A program made the translations under genes and the position numbers. Shown here piece by piece: positions 6,106 through 8,271 of a DNA stretch of 8,271 bases (the first letter of the stretch is position 1; each line of letters opens with the position of its first letter). The notes beneath the pieces were generated by a model. The model was not told where the DNA came from, ran no database searches, and saw only the letters and a program-made list of their open reading frames with translations. The DNA comes from an uncultured Clostridia bacterium (GTDB lineage Bacteria; Bacillota; Clostridia; RUG12999). Location: the NCBI GenBank assembly GCA_938005345.1, contig CALLNG010000298.1:1-8271 (forward strand), read 5' to 3'.

Positions 6106-7032
6106 ATGTATGATGTTGTAATCATTGGCGGAGGCCCTGCGGGGATGAGTTGCGGTTTATATGCAGGTCGTGCCGGTATGCGGACAATGATAATTGAAAA
6201 ACTGTTTTCGGGCGGACAGATGAGTACAACCAGTGAAGTCGAAAATTATCCTGGTTTGGAAAATGTAATTTCCGGAGCAGAGTTGGCCTATCAATTTGAA
6301 AGGCAGGCGCGCAAATTTGGTGTGGAATTTTTTAATGCCGATGTAACGGGGGTACAGTTAGAGGGCGATTGCAAGAAAATTGTAACCAGCCAGGAAACAA
6401 TCGAAACAAGGACAGTTGTTTTTGCCATGGGAACGGTGGCAAGAAAGCTGGGGCTGGAAGATGAGGCACGCCTGGCCGGAAAAGGGGTTTCTTACTGTGC
6501 AACCTGTGATGGTGCATTTTTTCGCGGAAAGGAAGTTGCGGTGATTGGCGGAGGAGATACAGCGCTGGAAGATGCCCTGTTTCTAAGCCGCATTTGTAGC
6601 AAAGTATATCTGGTGCACCGGCGGGATACATTTCGCGGTGCAAAGGTGTTACAGGACCAAGTGATGCAAACCGAGTCAATTGAAATATGTTACCAAATGG
6701 TGGCGGACAAGATCATAGGACAGGATAGTGTGGAAGGCCTGGTAGTGCGGCATGTCACAGAACAGTCCAAACGGGAACTGCCGGTGCAAGGGATTTTTGT
6801 TGCGGTGGGCAGCGATCCGTCTAATCAACTGGTACAGGAAGCGTTGCAGCTTTCAGACCGTGGATATATCGTGACAGATGAACGTATGTGTACTAATATC
6901 CCGGGCGTTTTTGCAGCAGGAGATATTCGGGAAAAACAGCTTCGGCAAATTATCACAGCAGCCAGTGACGGCGCAATAGCAGGCTTTAATGCCGCACTGT
7001 ATGTCAATACACAAAAGGAAGCAGTGGAATAA
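6106..7032 (+). CDS. trxB: Thioredoxin reductase (FAD, NADPH dependent)
   Basis: TrxB passes electrons from NADPH through FAD and a redox-active disulfide to thioredoxin in the cytoplasm. The 308 residues match the low-molecular-weight bacterial type. The N-terminal FAD-binding Rossmann motif is GGGPAG (8-13), followed by GRAGM and SGGQM. The redox centre CATC is at residues 131-134. The NADPH domain shows GGGDTALEDA (148-157) and HRRDTFR (171-177), whose Arg pair is the usual NADPH 2'-phosphate contact, so a ferredoxin- or flavin-dependent variant is unlikely. The second FAD motif is GVFAAGDIRE near the C-terminus, followed by RQIITAASDGAIAG. It begins 5 nt after the apbE stop. A start at 6097, overlapping the apbE stop as ATGA, is possible but poorly spaced from the ribosome binding site. 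No thioredoxin gene is in the window. Confidence 0.95.
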   Translation: MYDVVIIGGGPAGMSCGLYAGRAGMRTMIIEKLFSGGQMSTTSEVENYPGLENVISGAELAYQFERQARKFGVEFFNADVTGVQLEGDCKKIVTSQETIETRTVVFAMGTVARKLGLEDEARLAGKGVSYCATCDGAFFRGKEVAVIGGGDTALEDALFLSRICSKVYLVHRRDTFRGAKVLQDQVMQTESIEICYQMVADKIIGQDSVEGLVVRHVTEQSKRELPVQGIFVAVGSDPSNQLVQEALQLSDRGYIVTDERMCTNIPGVFAAGDIREKQLRQIITAASDGAIAGFNAALYVNTQKEAVE

Positions 7033-7059
7033 CGGCATGGGAGAAAAGAGGGAAAAGAG

Positions 7060-8220
7060 ATGATATTACTAAAGGGCGGGCGTGTTTTTACTATGGCAGG
7101 TCAAAATTATGAAAACGGCTATGTGGCAATAGAGGGAGATAAAATTGCGGCAGTGGGCAGTATGGAAGCATTGCCGGAGGCGGAATGGGAAACTGTTTAT
7201 AATTGTGAGGGTATGGTCATCCTGCCTGGCATGGTAGACGGGCACAACCACATTGGAATGTGGGAAGATGGATTAGGATTGGAAGGCGATGATGGGAATG
7301 AAGATATTGACCCCATTATGCCGCATTTGCGTGCGTTGGATGCGGTCAATCCGCTGGACCGCTCCTTTGAAGAGGGATTGCATGCCGGTGTGACGACTTC
7401 TGTCACAGGGCCGGGCAGCGCCAATGTGCTGGGCGGACAATTTGTGGCGTTAAAAATGGCTGGAAAATGCGTTGATGATATGGTGATACGTATGCCAGTG
7501 GCGGTCAAAGCGGCATTTGGTGAAAATCCCAAAATGACCTACCATGAAAAAAACCAGACGCCAGTCACTAGAATGGCAACGGCAGCGTTGCTCCGGGAGG
7601 CGCTCATCAAAGCGCGTGATTACCGCCAGGCGCTGGCAGAATATCAGAAAGACCCGGACGGAACGGATAAACCAGATTTTGATATGAAAAGTGATAGCTT
7701 GCTTCCTGTGTTGGAAAAAGCCATTCCATTAAAAGTACATGTCCACCGCAGTGACGATATGTTTACGGCGATGCGTATTGCAAAAGAGTTTGACATTTTG
7801 ATTACGCTAGAGCATGCTACAGAGGCATACCAGATGACTGAATATTTGGATGGAAGCATTCCGTTGCTCATCGGTCCGTTTTTGTGTGACAGAAGCAAGC
7901 CGGAACTACGCAATCTCACGCCAAAATCAGCGGCAGTGTTAGAAAATGCGGGATTGAAGCCAGCCATCATAACGGACCATCCTGAAATCCCGGTGCAATA
8001 TCTGCCCATTAGCGCAGCCATTGCTGTGCGGGAGGGAATGCCTTATATGGCAGCGTTGGAGGCAATCACAATCCGACCGGCCCGATATACGGGTATAGCA
8101 GACCGGGTGGGATCGCTGGAAGTGGGGAAGGATGCGGATATTGCTGTGTTTGACGGCGATCCGCTAGCGTATACCAGTAAAGCGGTTATGGTTTGGATCA
8201 ATGGAAAACTAGTTTTGTAA
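7060..8220 (+). CDS. Metal-dependent amidohydrolase, imidazolonepropionase-like (COG1228 type)
   Basis: This 386-residue enzyme has the amidohydrolase fold: a TIM barrel with a small beta-sandwich built from both ends. Visible metal-site residues are His62 and His64 in DGHNHIG, Lys150 (VKAAFGENPK) as a possible carboxylated lysine, His227 and His229 in KVHVHR, His252 in LEHATE and Asp306 in TDHPEIP. The GENPK motif followed by TRMATAALLREA is shared by a subgroup of bacterial amidohydrolases, as is the C-terminal DRVGSLEVGKDADIAVFDGDP. It has no signal peptide, so it is cytoplasmic. GAGGGA (7048-7053) precedes the ATG by 6 nt. The gene follows trxB by 27 nt without a terminator, so it is probably in the same operon. 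The substrate is unknown; members of the broader group hydrolyse cyclic amides or dipeptides, and hydantoin, imidazolone or N-acyl compounds are all conceivable. Confidence 0.9.
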   Translation: MILLKGGRVFTMAGQNYENGYVAIEGDKIAAVGSMEALPEAEWETVYNCEGMVILPGMVDGHNHIGMWEDGLGLEGDDGNEDIDPIMPHLRALDAVNPLDRSFEEGLHAGVTTSVTGPGSANVLGGQFVALKMAGKCVDDMVIRMPVAVKAAFGENPKMTYHEKNQTPVTRMATAALLREALIKARDYRQALAEYQKDPDGTDKPDFDMKSDSLLPVLEKAIPLKVHVHRSDDMFTAMRIAKEFDILITLEHATEAYQMTEYLDGSIPLLIGPFLCDRSKPELRNLTPKSAAVLENAGLKPAIITDHPEIPVQYLPISAAIAVREGMPYMAALEAITIRPARYTGIADRVGSLEVGKDADIAVFDGDPLAYTSKAVMVWINGKLVL

Positions 8221-8258
8221 AATATCAAAGGCGATATGCGACATCAAGGAGAGACACA

Positions 8259-8271
8259 ATGCGGTATTTAT
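8259..8271 (+). CDS. Start of a further gene, cut by the window edge
   Basis: Only ATG CGG TAT TTA and one further base are visible (Met-Arg-Tyr-Leu). A strong AAGGAGA (8246-8252) sits 6 nt upstream, and the gap to the amidohydrolase stop is 38 nt with no terminator, so this is likely the fifth gene of the operon. Nothing can be said about its product. Confidence 0.6.

Overview
The window looks like chromosomal DNA from a Gram-positive bacterium of the Bacillota, most likely an anaerobic member of the Clostridia. This is inferred from strong AGGAGG-type ribosome binding sites before almost every gene, SigA-type promoters, a wall-associated protein ending in three SLH domains, a lipoprotein ApbE, and a moderate base composition. 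No species can be named from the sequence alone. Every convincing gene lies on the + strand.

Region 1 (1-3225) is the 3' part of a very large secreted, modular surface protein whose start lies upstream of the window. In order it carries the end of a beta-sandwich domain, a cohesin-like domain, one dockerin-type calcium loop, a complete alkaline-phosphatase-superfamily catalytic domain, a CBM_X2-like domain, an InlB-type repeat, a Gly/Thr linker and three SLH domains. A strong intrinsic terminator follows.

Region 2 (3294-4033) is a small single-gene unit. A good promoter (3321-3348) is followed by an unusually long leader of about 275 nt without a clear gene, then a 109-residue KdgF-like cupin, then a textbook terminator. 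The leader holds a frame-broken small reading frame and a hairpin close to the cupin's ribosome binding site.

Region 3 (4057 to the right edge) is an operon driven by a near-consensus promoter: a DusB-type tRNA-dihydrouridine synthase, an ApbE-type FAD:protein FMN transferase lipoprotein, a thioredoxin reductase, a metal-dependent amidohydrolase, and the first codons of a further gene. Spacings are 1, 5, 27 and 38 nt with no terminator between them, so they are probably co-transcribed. The first three products all depend on flavin (FMN, FAD/FMN, FAD). The amidohydrolase has no obvious link to that theme.

No tRNA, rRNA, insertion sequence, CRISPR array or phage gene was seen. The least ordinary items are the enzyme-bearing SLH protein and the long leader of the cupin gene.
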